Notes: generated by a model from the letters alone, not told the origin. Positions 44,766-54,393 are shown, numbered from the stretch's first letter. The stretch is DNA of 64,000 bases from JACKHO01 sp041398745 (GCA_041398745.1 JAWKUB010000003.1:62001-126000); one strand, 5' to 3'. Numbers and translations are program-made.

Positions 44766-46136
44766 ATGGGACTGTTTGACTTCCTCGCGCGACTCATTTT
44801 TGGCAGTCCCGCATCGCACGATTCCGCAACCGAGGCACAGTCGGTTTCACATGAACCGTCATTGGACAAAGGGTCGCCGCAACCGGCTTCGCCAACACCA
44901 ACAAAGAAGCGTCGGCCGCAACTCAAGAATCGAACACGTTCTCGCGCTGTCCGATTAGCCCCCCTGCGTTATGTGGGGTCGCTCGTTCGCACGCCGCAAC
45001 AGCAGGAGTTAACCCCGGAGAAACCGTATCCGTTTGCCTCGCGAAACTTGAATCCGCGAACGGGTGAGGATTCTGGATGGCTAGACCTTTCGACCGATGG
45101 TGACGAGCGCTGGCTGCAATACTACTCGCTTCCAATCCTCAAAACTCCGTCTGATTTAGCCAAGTTTCTGGGAATCCCTCTGGGAAGGCTGGCGTGGCTC
45201 ACTCAGAAGCAGCACTCGAACTATCGCCCGGCGACGGTACGTGAAGCACATTACCACTATCGCTGGATTAGCAAACGTTCTGGTGGGCACCGTCTTATTG
45301 AGGCGCCCAAGCAGGAACTCAAACAAGTTCAGCAGAGAATCCTGAACCAGATATTGGATCGCGTCCCGGCGCATCCGCGTGCGCATGGCTTTGTGGCTGG
45401 ACGTTCTATACTCACGAACGCGCAGGCCCACGTGGGAAAGCGCTTTCTGTTGAAACTCGATTTGGAGGACTTCTATACGACGGTCCGCTATCGCCGCGTT
45501 GTCGCGATCTTCCGCAGCCTCGGGTACAGCCGTGAAGTCGCACTGTGGCTCAGCCGACTCACTACGACAGTCGTGCCCCGTGAATTCTCAGGGCCCGATT
45601 CACGCCCGGGCTGGCACCATTCACTCTCGCGATTTGCCTTGCTCCACTTACCACAGGGCGCTCCCACTTCGCCCGCACTGGCAAATTTGTCAGCATACGC
45701 ACTCGACGTGCGGCTCGCCGGAATTGCTGACGCATACGACATCGAGTACTCCCGTTACGCAGATGACCTCACCTTCTCGGGAGAAGGGCGTTCGATTCCC
45801 GCGTTGCAAGAGTTTGTACCATTAGTGCAGCAAATCATTCGCGATGAGCGATTCCGCCCCAACCGTTCAAAACGCCGCGTCGTCAGAAACAGTCAACGGC
45901 AGGTCGTGGCCGGAGTCGTTGTCAACGAGAGAACAAATGTTGCGCGCAAAGATTATGACCTGCTGAAAGCCATTCTGCACAATTGCATGCGGGAAGGTCC
46001 CTCCTCGCAGAATCGAAAGAAGTTGGAGAACTTCGCCGAACACTTACGCGGCCGCATCGCGCATGTGTCTCAACTCAATCCAGAGCGAGGCGCAAAACTC
46101 CTGGAGACGTTTTTCCGCATCGACTGGAATCGCTGA
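44766..46136 (+). CDS. Retron-type reverse transcriptase with N-terminal extension
   Basis: A 456-residue RNA-directed DNA polymerase. Retron hallmarks: NAxxH as NAQAH (218-222), catalytic LDLEDF (D232), PQGAPTSP (296-303), YADD (331-334), and VAG in place of the VTG motif (381-383). The segment HGFVAGRSI (207-215) and the ending RKDYDLLKAILHNC also fit retron RTs. Residues 1-115 are an extension rich in Ser, Pro, Thr, Lys and Arg with a hydrophobic start (MGLFDFLARLIF) and no recognised domain. The upstream region folds into a plausible msr-msd RNA. No known retron effector is adjacent; the downstream PhoD gene is convergent with a 7-nt gap. RT identity is strong, retron assignment probable. 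Confidence 0.85.
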   Translation: MGLFDFLARLIFGSPASHDSATEAQSVSHEPSLDKGSPQPASPTPTKKRRPQLKNRTRSRAVRLAPLRYVGSLVRTPQQQELTPEKPYPFASRNLNPRTGEDSGWLDLSTDGDERWLQYYSLPILKTPSDLAKFLGIPLGRLAWLTQKQHSNYRPATVREAHYHYRWISKRSGGHRLIEAPKQELKQVQQRILNQILDRVPAHPRAHGFVAGRSILTNAQAHVGKRFLLKLDLEDFYTTVRYRRVVAIFRSLGYSREVALWLSRLTTTVVPREFSGPDSRPGWHHSLSRFALLHLPQGAPTSPALANLSAYALDVRLAGIADAYDIEYSRYADDLTFSGEGRSIPALQEFVPLVQQIIRDERFRPNRSKRRVVRNSQRQVVAGVVVNERTNVARKDYDLLKAILHNCMREGPSSQNRKKLENFAEHLRGRIAHVSQLNPERGAKLLETFFRIDWNR

Positions 46137-46143
46137 TTGAATC

Positions 46144-47997
46144 TTATCGGTCCAGCGACACGGCCTCCGCGTAATCCAGTTCGCCCGTTCTACCATCGAA
46201 ATACTGGAAAATCACTTGGGGATGCGGGTAGGCCACCCAGCGTTTGTCACCGAGTTTCTGTGGCATGTTGAACACGTTATTCACCTGGACCACGCAATAG
46301 TGCGGGTAGAGCCGTTCAAGCCGCGGCAGGTCCGGCAGAATGTACGTGCTCCAGCGAATGTCGCATTCGCGCGGGCCAAACTTGAACAGGCCGGTGGCGG
46401 GGCGGTTGCTTTCGTCCAGTTCGGGGACGTGGTTCACACTGTTATGTGGACCGCAGCAGAATTCCCAGACATTGTTCGTCACTTTAATGGCAAAGCTGTT
46501 GTGCAAGTCGCCCGTCATGACAAAGACTTTCTTGCCGAGTTTGTCCCACTCGTTAATGAGTAACTCACGCTCGTCGAAGAATCCCGTCCATGCTTCTTCT
46601 TTGTTCTCGGCGTCGACTTCAAAGCCCCCTGCCCCGCTATGAGGAATCATGAAGGGTACGGTGGACACGACAAAGAAGAAGTCCGCATCGCTTTCGCGCA
46701 TAGACCGCAGTAGCCACTCGCGCTGTGGTTTCCCCAACATGGAAACGCCTGGCTTGGCTCGATTACGCACGTCATGCATGTCCCTGTCGCCTCGAGTATC
46801 GAGCAGAAAGAAGTCACAGTTACTGACACGGAACTTGCCATAACTCCGGCGTCCAATGGAATAGCTGAGACTGTCATCGTCCACTTTGGCGGGCATATGC
46901 AGCCTGAGCGTATGGGGGTTCACCACCTCGACAATGTCATACACGTAGGAGTTCTTGTTTCCCTCGTCGTTGTCATAACGAATATCGTTCACGCCCGCTT
47001 CCGGCGTGCCCCAGTGGACATGCAAATTCAGCATTTCCTTGAGTGGCAACTTCGTGAAGTCGGTGTTTTCATCGACGAGCAAATCGCTGCCAGCTTTCAT
47101 TTTTGCTTTGCCGAAATGCACAGGCTGCTCGTGTTCCATCGGATTCGCCCAGCCGAGGTAGTCCCCCCAGGCATAAGTACCGATGTCACGAAACACCGTA
47201 CGACGGTGCCGCTTGCCCGCTTCAGAGGAGCCCCATATGTCGTTAACGAGTTCATGGTCATCGAAGGTGAAATAGCTCGGTACATTGCGGTGCCATTGCG
47301 CCAGGGAGTCGCCGCGACTGAGGTACAGTTTGTAATTCTCCCACACGCCTACCACAGTCGGCATGACTTGAACCGAGAGGGGATACTCCTCAACCCCTTG
47401 AGTTAATCGCCACGCCTCGGGCGGGTACTCGCGGAGTTCTTCGTACAGCCAGTCTCCATTCATGATGTGGAAGTGCACCTTGTCCGCCCAGTCGCGGTTC
47501 AGGTTCTCATAGGTCGGCAACCGGTGCCCCACGCCATGCAACGGATTCTGGTTAGCACACGAACCAATTTCGAAGCGAAAGTTAAATAGTCCCTCGGGAT
47601 TCAATTTGGGCTCACGCGTGTCTTCAGCACTTGGCAACGTATGGAACGAACCAGGCAGGCCGTGCGGTCGACCGTTGACCCAAATCTGGTAGTGATAACG
47701 TGTGTCAGACTTCAGTTCAGTAAGCTCGGCGAAGCCCGTGTTGTCATGTGCGAGCAAAGTCGTGGCGGGTTTGCTGACTTGGTCCAGCGTCTCTTCGCTG
47801 GTTCCATAATGCACCTCGAATTCGCCGGGATCAGACGTGCGTCCCCACACCCGCATGGAATGTGCGGTCGGTTTTCCCAGCATGGGACCATGTGTCAGCC
47901 AAATGGGATCACGTTCAGCTTGAACTGTCGTGGCGGCAAGCAGCATCGCCAATAGGGAAAATGACCAGATAAGCCGCTTAGAAATTGTGTCGTACAT
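46144..47997 (-). CDS. Secreted PhoD-like phosphatase family protein
   Basis: A 617-residue exported protein with a signal peptide (WSFSLLAMLLAATTVQA). A Fn3-like N-terminal domain (LTELKSDTRYHYQIWVNG) is followed by a PhoD-type metallophosphoesterase domain. Visible blocks are RFEIGSCANQN, HIMNGDWLYEE, YFTFDDHELVNDIWG and VFVMTGDLHNSFAIKV. It should act on phosphoesters outside the cytoplasm. It is the second PhoD-like gene in the window, only distantly similar to 25927-27387. It converges on the reverse-transcriptase gene. I see no link to the retron other than position. Confidence 0.86.
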   Translation of the reverse strand: MYDTISKRLIWSFSLLAMLLAATTVQAERDPIWLTHGPMLGKPTAHSMRVWGRTSDPGEFEVHYGTSEETLDQVSKPATTLLAHDNTGFAELTELKSDTRYHYQIWVNGRPHGLPGSFHTLPSAEDTREPKLNPEGLFNFRFEIGSCANQNPLHGVGHRLPTYENLNRDWADKVHFHIMNGDWLYEELREYPPEAWRLTQGVEEYPLSVQVMPTVVGVWENYKLYLSRGDSLAQWHRNVPSYFTFDDHELVNDIWGSSEAGKRHRRTVFRDIGTYAWGDYLGWANPMEHEQPVHFGKAKMKAGSDLLVDENTDFTKLPLKEMLNLHVHWGTPEAGVNDIRYDNDEGNKNSYVYDIVEVVNPHTLRLHMPAKVDDDSLSYSIGRRSYGKFRVSNCDFFLLDTRGDRDMHDVRNRAKPGVSMLGKPQREWLLRSMRESDADFFFVVSTVPFMIPHSGAGGFEVDAENKEEAWTGFFDERELLINEWDKLGKKVFVMTGDLHNSFAIKVTNNVWEFCCGPHNSVNHVPELDESNRPATGLFKFGPRECDIRWSTYILPDLPRLERLYPHYCVVQVNNVFNMPQKLGDKRWVAYPHPQVIFQYFDGRTGELDYAEAVSLDR

Positions 47998-48049
47998 GGA
48001 ACCAGATGAAATTCAAAGAGAACAGGACGCACTGTGCCGGAGGTCAGCT

Positions 48050-50566
48050 CTACGACCTGGAAAATAATTCACTCAAAACAACCTGCTTGACGAGGTCGCG
48101 AAATCCGTTGCCAGACTTCTGCGCTTCATCGGCAATGGCCTCAACGTGTTCATTATCTGCAGGAGTCAATTGGCGTCCCAGCGAATAAGCCAGCAGTTTC
48201 CTGGTGACGGTTCGCGTGAACCGGTCGGGATTCTCTTTCAGGTGCGATTTGAAATCGCGAATGTCCTGAAATGTCCCCCCGTCCTCGAGTTCGCCGGAAG
48301 CATCAATCGGGAGTCCCTTGCCGTAACTGCTGCGCCAACGACCAATGGCATCGAAATTTTCCAGGGCAAATCCGAGTGGGTCAATGCTGCGATGACAATC
48401 AGCACAGGCCTCGGAGGCCCGGTGCTTCTCCAACTGGTCACGAATGGTGACCGCGCCACGAATGTCAGGGTCGAGCGGTTCCACGTCGGGAGGCGGAGGA
48501 GAAGGCCGGCGGCCAAAAATGTTTTCCAGCACCCAGGTCCCACGCAGTACCGGTGACGTGTCGATGCCATTGGCCGTCACCGTCAACACACTGGCCTGTC
48601 CCAGCAATCCACCGCGGCGATTGTCGTTCAATGCCACCTGAGCAAACTTTGGCTTGGCAGGAGGTTCAGCGCCGTAGAATTTTGCGAGTGGGCGATTCGC
48701 AAAGGTGAAGTCGGCATCAACAAAATGTATGACGCTCTTGTTTTCGTCGAGCAGATGTCGCGTAAACATTTCCGTTTCCCGACGCATGGCCGCCTGTAAA
48801 TCGAAGCGGTAGTAATCACTGAACTTCACTCGATCGGGCGGCATGGAACCGAGGTCATCGAGCGTCAGCCAGCTTTCGAGAAAGCCAGACACAAAACTGT
48901 CGGAACGAGGATCATTCAGCATCCGCTCGACATGTGCTTCGAGAACTTCAGGCTTATTCAAGCCGCCACGGTCAGCAGCTGCGAGGAGTTCATCATCTGG
49001 CATCGAGGCCCAAAGGAAGTACGACAAACGTGAGGCGAGTGCGTGTTGTGACAACTGATCACCGCGTCCACCTTCGTCGAGGTAGAGGAAGCTGGGTGAG
49101 CAGAGGACAGCGGTGAGTGCATCACCGTAGGCTTCGATTTCGTTTCGACCAGCCGCTCGTTGTGATTCGAACAGCCCGACGAGTCGGTCAACTTCATCGC
49201 CAATTGCTGGACGCCGGAATGCACGGCGAGCGAATGATTCGATCTGCTTGCGTACTTCTCCTTCGGCGAACTTGCCGTTTTTCAAAATTGTTTCGCAGTC
49301 ATCACCCAGCACGGATTTCTGACTGGCTGTCGGCCATGTGTCGTAATGCGGCCCGGTGATTTCGATGTCATCGACATGAATCTGCGGGAGCTTGCCATGT
49401 TTGATGGCGAGATAGCGCATTTCGACAATGCCGAAATCTTTCGGTTTGGGAAACTGATCGGGATACTTTCGAACGAGTTTGCTCCAGAGGTTGCGAGCAT
49501 CCATCAAGCCATTCGGGAACGTAAACCGCGGCGTATGGCCAGCGTCGAGCCAGACACGAACCGTGTACCGCTGGGGGGCATCGTCCAGTTCGAATTCTGC
49601 CAGTAATGGCTCGATGGGCTGCGTATGATGTAGCGGCCCCACCTTGGAATTGCCTGGCACAATCCCCAGTCGCAAAGGTTCGGTGCGGTCGGTTCCAATG
49701 AATGCGTCATCGTAAGGATGGTCGCGGTTCACAGCCTCGGCCTGAAATGAAATCTCGTAGTATCCGTCCGTTGGCACACCCTGTCGGAATTCATGAATGG
49801 GGGCATAGGCCCCTTCGTGCTTGTCAGCACCGGGGACGTCATAGAGCGTGATGTAACTAAAGCCGTTCGTCTTGCCATGCACCTGATCAATTTCTGGCTG
49901 CTGGCGAAAGTTGTCGTCAAACTTCCACGTTTGAGGCTTCGGCTGCTCCTGCGACAGTAGGGCCTTCTGTACAGACTGTTCCGCTGCCGTCAAATACTGC
50001 GAAAGCAGGTAACCCGACGTGACCAGAGTGTCTCCCACATTGTCGAGATGATCGACCTCCCGCTCTCTGGGGAACGTGGCAGTGGGGTCGTACATCGACA
50101 TGTTGAGCCCGAGTAAATCGCGCAGCGTATTGCGGTATTCACGGGAATTCAGCCGACGCAGCACGGTTTCGCCGGCGTGCAAGTTGTGTGCAATTTGATG
50201 CTTTTCCACGCGGTCAACAAGCCACGAAGTGACCCTGCGGCGTTCCGCTGATGTAGGCTGCTTTTCGTCTTTGGGAGGCATGCGACCGAGCTGGAGCTGA
50301 TCGAGGATTTCCTCATAGTCGACCAGATCATTCCCGTTGGCGATGGACTTCGACAGTTTGTCGAAGCGTCGATCTCCCTCCTGCTCATCCTCCCCATGAC
50401 AACTCAGGCAGTGCGCTTCCAAAAACGGCTGCAACGTTTGCTCGAATGAGTTGGCATCGTCTGCCTGAGCAGTTTTCTCAGCGCCGAGTGCAGAGCCGGC
50501 AATAAGCAACAGGCAGAGCACGACCGCAATGAGTCGCGACGATATTTCAAGTCTGGGCTTGGACAT
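48050..50566 (-). CDS. DUF1592 family secreted cytochrome-like protein
   Basis: An 838-residue exported protein with the planctomycete module set DUF1587-DUF1595-DUF1592-DUF1588-DUF1585. A signal peptide (LIAVVLCLLLIAGSALG) precedes an N-terminal heme motif CLSCH. LRRLNSREYRNTLRDLLGLN is the DUF1587 start, RRAFRRPAIGDEVDRL is DUF1595, and SRLSYFLWASMPDDEL is DUF1592. A second heme-type motif CADCH appears in the C-terminal part (GFALENFDAIGRWR). The start at MSKPRLEISS is 1 nt beyond the DUF1552 stop, so the pair forms an operon. Function unknown; a role in a large extracytoplasmic redox system is suspected. Confidence 0.88.
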   Translation of the reverse strand: MSKPRLEISSRLIAVVLCLLLIAGSALGAEKTAQADDANSFEQTLQPFLEAHCLSCHGEDEQEGDRRFDKLSKSIANGNDLVDYEEILDQLQLGRMPPKDEKQPTSAERRRVTSWLVDRVEKHQIAHNLHAGETVLRRLNSREYRNTLRDLLGLNMSMYDPTATFPREREVDHLDNVGDTLVTSGYLLSQYLTAAEQSVQKALLSQEQPKPQTWKFDDNFRQQPEIDQVHGKTNGFSYITLYDVPGADKHEGAYAPIHEFRQGVPTDGYYEISFQAEAVNRDHPYDDAFIGTDRTEPLRLGIVPGNSKVGPLHHTQPIEPLLAEFELDDAPQRYTVRVWLDAGHTPRFTFPNGLMDARNLWSKLVRKYPDQFPKPKDFGIVEMRYLAIKHGKLPQIHVDDIEITGPHYDTWPTASQKSVLGDDCETILKNGKFAEGEVRKQIESFARRAFRRPAIGDEVDRLVGLFESQRAAGRNEIEAYGDALTAVLCSPSFLYLDEGGRGDQLSQHALASRLSYFLWASMPDDELLAAADRGGLNKPEVLEAHVERMLNDPRSDSFVSGFLESWLTLDDLGSMPPDRVKFSDYYRFDLQAAMRRETEMFTRHLLDENKSVIHFVDADFTFANRPLAKFYGAEPPAKPKFAQVALNDNRRGGLLGQASVLTVTANGIDTSPVLRGTWVLENIFGRRPSPPPPDVEPLDPDIRGAVTIRDQLEKHRASEACADCHRSIDPLGFALENFDAIGRWRSSYGKGLPIDASGELEDGGTFQDIRDFKSHLKENPDRFTRTVTRKLLAYSLGRQLTPADNEHVEAIADEAQKSGNGFRDLVKQVVLSELFSRS

Positions 50567-50567
50567 T

Positions 50568-51854
50568 CTAGACGGTCTCCAGCCCCGTGAGTGTTCCAGT
50601 GCTCTGGCTGAATGAGTCGACTTCCAGGCCGAACTGCTGGAGCATGGAGACATACAAATTGGAGAGCGGCACCCGCTGGCGCGTTTCGGCAGGGTAGTCA
50701 ATAAACTCCCCATGCCGGAAACCACCGCCCGCGAGAATGACCGGCAGGTCGTTGTTGGTATGCGAGTTGGCGTTCCCCATGCCGCTGCCGAACAGGACCA
50801 TGGTACGGTCAAGCAGAGTACCATCGGAATTCGGCTCCTGGATGCCCTTCAGTCGATCCAGGAAGCGGGCGAACTGTTCGACCTGATACAGCTCGATTTG
50901 GGTCAGCAAATCGATGTTTTCCTGCACCTTGCCATGATGCGACAGCGAGTGGTAGCCCCGCTTGATCCCGAGGTCCGAGGCCGCAAAACTGCCGCCGATT
51001 TCCAGTGTGGAAACGCGGGTGCTGTCGGTTTGTAGTGCCAGTGCGAGCAGGTCGTAAATCTTGGGCAAGTCGCGTGTCAGCCCTTCGTTCTCCGGCTCCT
51101 GCATTTCGACGTGCGGCTTTGGGATGTTCTGCCAGTGCCGATCCAGTTCCAGCTTCGATTCGACATCGCGCACGGAGGCGAAATACTCGTCCAGTTTCTG
51201 ACTGTCGGCCTGGCTGAGCTTTCGCTTCAGCGAATTAGCATCACCTAGGACGGCGTCGAGAATAGAGCCCTGTCGCGCGATGCGACTCGCCACTTCCTGC
51301 TTCTTGCTGGAGTCGTCATCAATGAACAAGGCCCGGAACAGTTCACGCGGACCGGGCACTGGTGGAATGCGTGTGCCCGTGCGAGTCCAACTCATCATAC
51401 AGCCGCCGTGCAGTCCGTCTTCCGATCCGACTGCCAGCGATGGAAACCGCGTACGCGAACCGACGTACTCTGCCGCGCGTTGATCAAGACTTATGCCCCC
51501 CTCCGGCATCCCTTTCGCCTCGGCCGATTTGACCCCAGTCAAAAACGTGTGGACGGCGAAGTGTCCCCCTTTTTGCCCGTGGTCCAAATGGCCAAACAAC
51601 GTGAAATCGCGACGATGCTCCGCCAGCGGTTTCAGCAGTGGCGTGATTTCGTAATTCGTCCCCGCGGTGGTCGGCCAGAACGCTCCGGGATACATCCCAA
51701 ACTCGTTACCGACACACACCATCCGAGTCGGCGGCACAGCGGCCTGTCCTGCTTCGCCCCCGTAAGTACGCGGCAGCGACTCGAGCAGCGGCAACGCAAT
51801 TCCGACTCCTGCCGCACGCAAAAACGCTCGACGACTCCAAGACTTTGACAACAT
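50568..51854 (-). CDS. DUF1552 family protein
   Basis: A 428-residue exported protein of the DUF1552 family. The start MLSKSWSRRAFLRAAGVG gives a Tat signal (SRRAFLRAAG). Internal blocks include MVCVGNEFGMYPGAFWPT, LFGHLDHGQKGGHFAVHTFL and MVLFGSGMGNANSHTNNDLPVILAGG. DUF1552 genes are nearly always beside DUF1592 genes, as here with a 1-nt gap to the following DUF1592 gene. No catalytic residues are established. A second pair is at 54394-58776. Confidence 0.92.
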   Translation of the reverse strand: MLSKSWSRRAFLRAAGVGIALPLLESLPRTYGGEAGQAAVPPTRMVCVGNEFGMYPGAFWPTTAGTNYEITPLLKPLAEHRRDFTLFGHLDHGQKGGHFAVHTFLTGVKSAEAKGMPEGGISLDQRAAEYVGSRTRFPSLAVGSEDGLHGGCMMSWTRTGTRIPPVPGPRELFRALFIDDDSSKKQEVASRIARQGSILDAVLGDANSLKRKLSQADSQKLDEYFASVRDVESKLELDRHWQNIPKPHVEMQEPENEGLTRDLPKIYDLLALALQTDSTRVSTLEIGGSFAASDLGIKRGYHSLSHHGKVQENIDLLTQIELYQVEQFARFLDRLKGIQEPNSDGTLLDRTMVLFGSGMGNANSHTNNDLPVILAGGGFRHGEFIDYPAETRQRVPLSNLYVSMLQQFGLEVDSFSQSTGTLTGLETV

Positions 51855-52095
51855 GCAACAACTCCCAATTTCGGCAGAGCGGAGAGACAATTCCCCGATA
51901 CTACAATCAAACATTTTAGATGGGAGAACAATCCGGGGGAATGACAGGTGCCTGATTTCGGCGTGGTGTCCTGGAATTCGCCACTTACCCGGTTAGAGCC
52001 TTTCCGCACAAGTTGACGTCGGGTTTGTCTCTCAACCTTTCATCTGACAGAATCTTGGCCACTTCAGTTTTGATAGCAAAGACGGACGTAGAACA

Positions 52096-53340
52096 ATGAT
52101 GCCGCTTGATGTGGAATGGGTTCGCGAACAGTTCCCTGGACTGAGTTATCGCCAAAATGATCGGTCCGTCGCTTTCTTTGATGGACCGGCGGGCAGCCAG
52201 GTCACGCAGTCGGTGGGCGATGCCATCAGGCGCTATTTGCTGGAGTCCAATTCCCAGCATGGCGGCGTGTTTGAAGTCAGCCGCACAAGCGATGGAATTC
52301 TTGAAGAAGGACATCGAGCCCTTGCTGACTTTCTGGGGGCCGATGACCCGGACTGCATTGTGTTCGGCGCGAACATGACGACCATTACTCTGGGTGTCAG
52401 TCGGGCGCTGGCGCAGACATGGAACCCTGGCGATGAAATCGTGGTCACGCGACTGGATCATGAGGGAAATGTCAGCCCCTGGGTGCTTGCCGCTCGGGAC
52501 GCAAATGCCGTCGTCCGACGTGTGGATGTCAACATCGAAGACGGAACACTCAATCAGGAGAGCTATCGCGACCTTTTGTCACCTCAGACAAAACTGGTCG
52601 CAATTGGCCTCGCCTCAAACATTACGGGGACTATCAATCCCGTTCGTGAAATGATTCGGCAGGCGCACGAAGTCGGCGCACTCGTTTACGTTGATGCTGT
52701 TCATTATGCGCCACATGAACTCATTGATGTTGCCGCCCTCAATCCCGATTTCCTCGTTTGCTCCGCCTACAAGTTCTTTGGACCTCATTTGGGCGTCCTC
52801 TACGGGAAACGCGAACTGCTGGAGGAAATCCAGCCGTATAAACTACGAGTTGCAACCAACGAACTCCCAGGCAAGTGGATGACCGGAACAGCCTGCCACG
52901 AGGGAATTGCAGGAGCCTTGGCCTGTGTTGAGTACCTTGCCGCGCTGGGACGCCGCGGCAATCCTGAGGCAACTTCGCGTCGTGACGCAATTTGTTCGGC
53001 ATTTGACGCGATTCGCAGTCACGAACAGCAGCTCGCTCTGCAAATGCTCCAGGGACTCCAGAATCTTAATGCATATCAACTCTGGGGCATTTCCGACCCC
53101 GCCCGTATTGATGAGCGCGTCCCCACATTCTCGCTGACACATTCCAAGCACACACCACTCGAACTCGCCATTCAGCTGGCAGAGACAGGCTGCTATACCT
53201 GGGCAGGAAACCACTATGCTCTGTCGTTTAGTGAAGCCGCCCAACTCGAACCACACGGCACACTCCGCATTGGCCTGCTGCACTATAACACCAGCGCAGA
53301 AGTTGACCGAGTCCTGACGGAGTTAGATCGGCTTTCGTAA
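52096..53340 (+). CDS. SufS-like cysteine desulfurase/selenocysteine lyase (TIGR01976-type)
   Basis: A 414-residue PLP enzyme of aminotransferase class V. It opens with FPGLSYRQNDRSVAFFDGPAG and carries the PLP-lysine segment CSAYKFFGPHLGVLYG. LVYVDAVHYAPHELID supplies the cofactor-binding Asp, and the mid-region FGANMTTITLGVSRALAQ binds phosphate. The layout matches the TIGR01976 cysteine-desulfurase-like group rather than the classic SufS. The substrate (cysteine or another amino acid) is not certain. It is transcribed opposite to its neighbours and is not in a suf cluster. Confidence 0.88.
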   Translation: MMPLDVEWVREQFPGLSYRQNDRSVAFFDGPAGSQVTQSVGDAIRRYLLESNSQHGGVFEVSRTSDGILEEGHRALADFLGADDPDCIVFGANMTTITLGVSRALAQTWNPGDEIVVTRLDHEGNVSPWVLAARDANAVVRRVDVNIEDGTLNQESYRDLLSPQTKLVAIGLASNITGTINPVREMIRQAHEVGALVYVDAVHYAPHELIDVAALNPDFLVCSAYKFFGPHLGVLYGKRELLEEIQPYKLRVATNELPGKWMTGTACHEGIAGALACVEYLAALGRRGNPEATSRRDAICSAFDAIRSHEQQLALQMLQGLQNLNAYQLWGISDPARIDERVPTFSLTHSKHTPLELAIQLAETGCYTWAGNHYALSFSEAAQLEPHGTLRIGLLHYNTSAEVDRVLTELDRLS

Positions 53341-53387
53341 ACGAGGAGCAGCGCGAGCGACGTAGAAGTGGTCCTCATTGCGTCTGG

Positions 53388-53429
53388 ACCATCTCAACCG
53401 TGGCGAAGCCATATTCAACGATCTCAACC
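53388..53429 (+). repeat. Dispersed CTCAAC / GTGGCGAAGCCAC repeat, copy 3
   Basis: ACCATCTCAACC-GTGGCGAAGCCA-TATTCAACGATCTCAACC in pieces. Lies between the SufS-like gene and the 3' end of the ThuA gene. Differs at about one position from the copy at 6891-6933, about 46 kb away. Confidence 0.85.
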
Positions 53430-53452
53430 AAACGGTGCTTACTCACTTCGAG

Positions 53453-54367
53453 TCAATTCGTCCCGAGCCATTGGCAGGCATTGGCGAGAACGCGAATGAC
53501 TTCGGCCTGTTTGTAAACAGGGAATGTTTCGTGACCGGGGCGGAAGTAGAAGACTTTCCCTTCACCAATTCTCCAGACCATTCCCGCCCGGAACCGTTCA
53601 CCACGCTCCCAGGTCTCTTCGAAAATGACCTCATCGGGCGCTGGCACATGAAATGGCTCGTTGTACATTTCCGTCTGCCGCACTTGAAACCCCGAAGGCA
53701 ACCCCTTAGCGATGGGATGTTCCGGCAGTTTGACGGCAACCTGGCTGGGCGCTCCATCGGGTCGGTAGTCGGGGAAGCAACACCACGGCAAATGAATAAT
53801 TCCCTGATAGTCGGTTTGGCTTTTCTTGTAACTGAAGTAGGCAGGCGTCAGCAGACTGCCGTGTGTGGGCACCGTGTAAGGACGCGGTGGATCAACCGTT
53901 TCGATGCTGACTTTCGCCTCACCCGCAAATTGCTCGAAATGTTGCTTCCCGTCTTCGATACTGCGCCAGTTCATCGCCTTCATGAACGGCTTTGACCAGT
54001 GCGCCGAGTGCAAAGCAATGAGGTCGAGTTCCCCTGCCAGGACACGATCCAGAATGCGGTTCGCGTTGTCGTCTAGCAATTCGTTCTGACGCACGTGTCC
54101 CCACCAGATGACCACGTCCGCCCATTCCAGGTTGTCGACCGACAATCCTTGCTGCGGATCATCCAGTGCAACTGACCGCACTTCCAGTCCGGCATCGAGT
54201 GCCTTCAATTGAGCGGCAATTTCGTTGCCGAGAAAATTGTCATACGCCTCGGCCTGGCGTGGTTGCCGCTCGTCCCAAACCAGAACATGCACAGGCTCTG
54301 CCGCTTCCATGCCGGCTACCGACAGGAAACAGACCAGCGCACACACAGGCGTAATGACGAATTTCAT
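53453..54367 (-). CDS. Secreted ThuA domain protein
   Basis: A 304-residue exported protein with a signal peptide (MKFVITPVCALVCFLSVA) and a single ThuA glutamine-amidotransferase-like domain. Blocks are VHVLVWDERQPRQAEAYDNF, WADVVIWWGHVRQNELL, LIALHSAHWSKPFMKA and MVWRIGEGKVFYFRPGHET. ThuA proteins are linked to trehalose or other sugar utilisation. The second HYD-type residues typical of the active site cannot be verified by eye. Same strand and 26 nt from the DUF1592 gene upstream, so probably part of that operon. Confidence 0.88.
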   Translation of the reverse strand: MKFVITPVCALVCFLSVAGMEAAEPVHVLVWDERQPRQAEAYDNFLGNEIAAQLKALDAGLEVRSVALDDPQQGLSVDNLEWADVVIWWGHVRQNELLDDNANRILDRVLAGELDLIALHSAHWSKPFMKAMNWRSIEDGKQHFEQFAGEAKVSIETVDPPRPYTVPTHGSLLTPAYFSYKKSQTDYQGIIHLPWCCFPDYRPDGAPSQVAVKLPEHPIAKGLPSGFQVRQTEMYNEPFHVPAPDEVIFEETWERGERFRAGMVWRIGEGKVFYFRPGHETFPVYKQAEVIRVLANACQWLGTN

Positions 54368-54393
54368 GGGATTTCTCAACAAGGGCTGGGCAG

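Noticed and set aside
46144..47997. PhoD-like phosphatase as retron effector
   Set aside because: It is convergent with the RT, has a signal peptide, and belongs to a common secreted family in this phylum.
53378..53995. Plus-strand ORF starting in the CTCAAC repeat
   Set aside because: It is antisense to the ThuA gene and its first residues come from the repeat.
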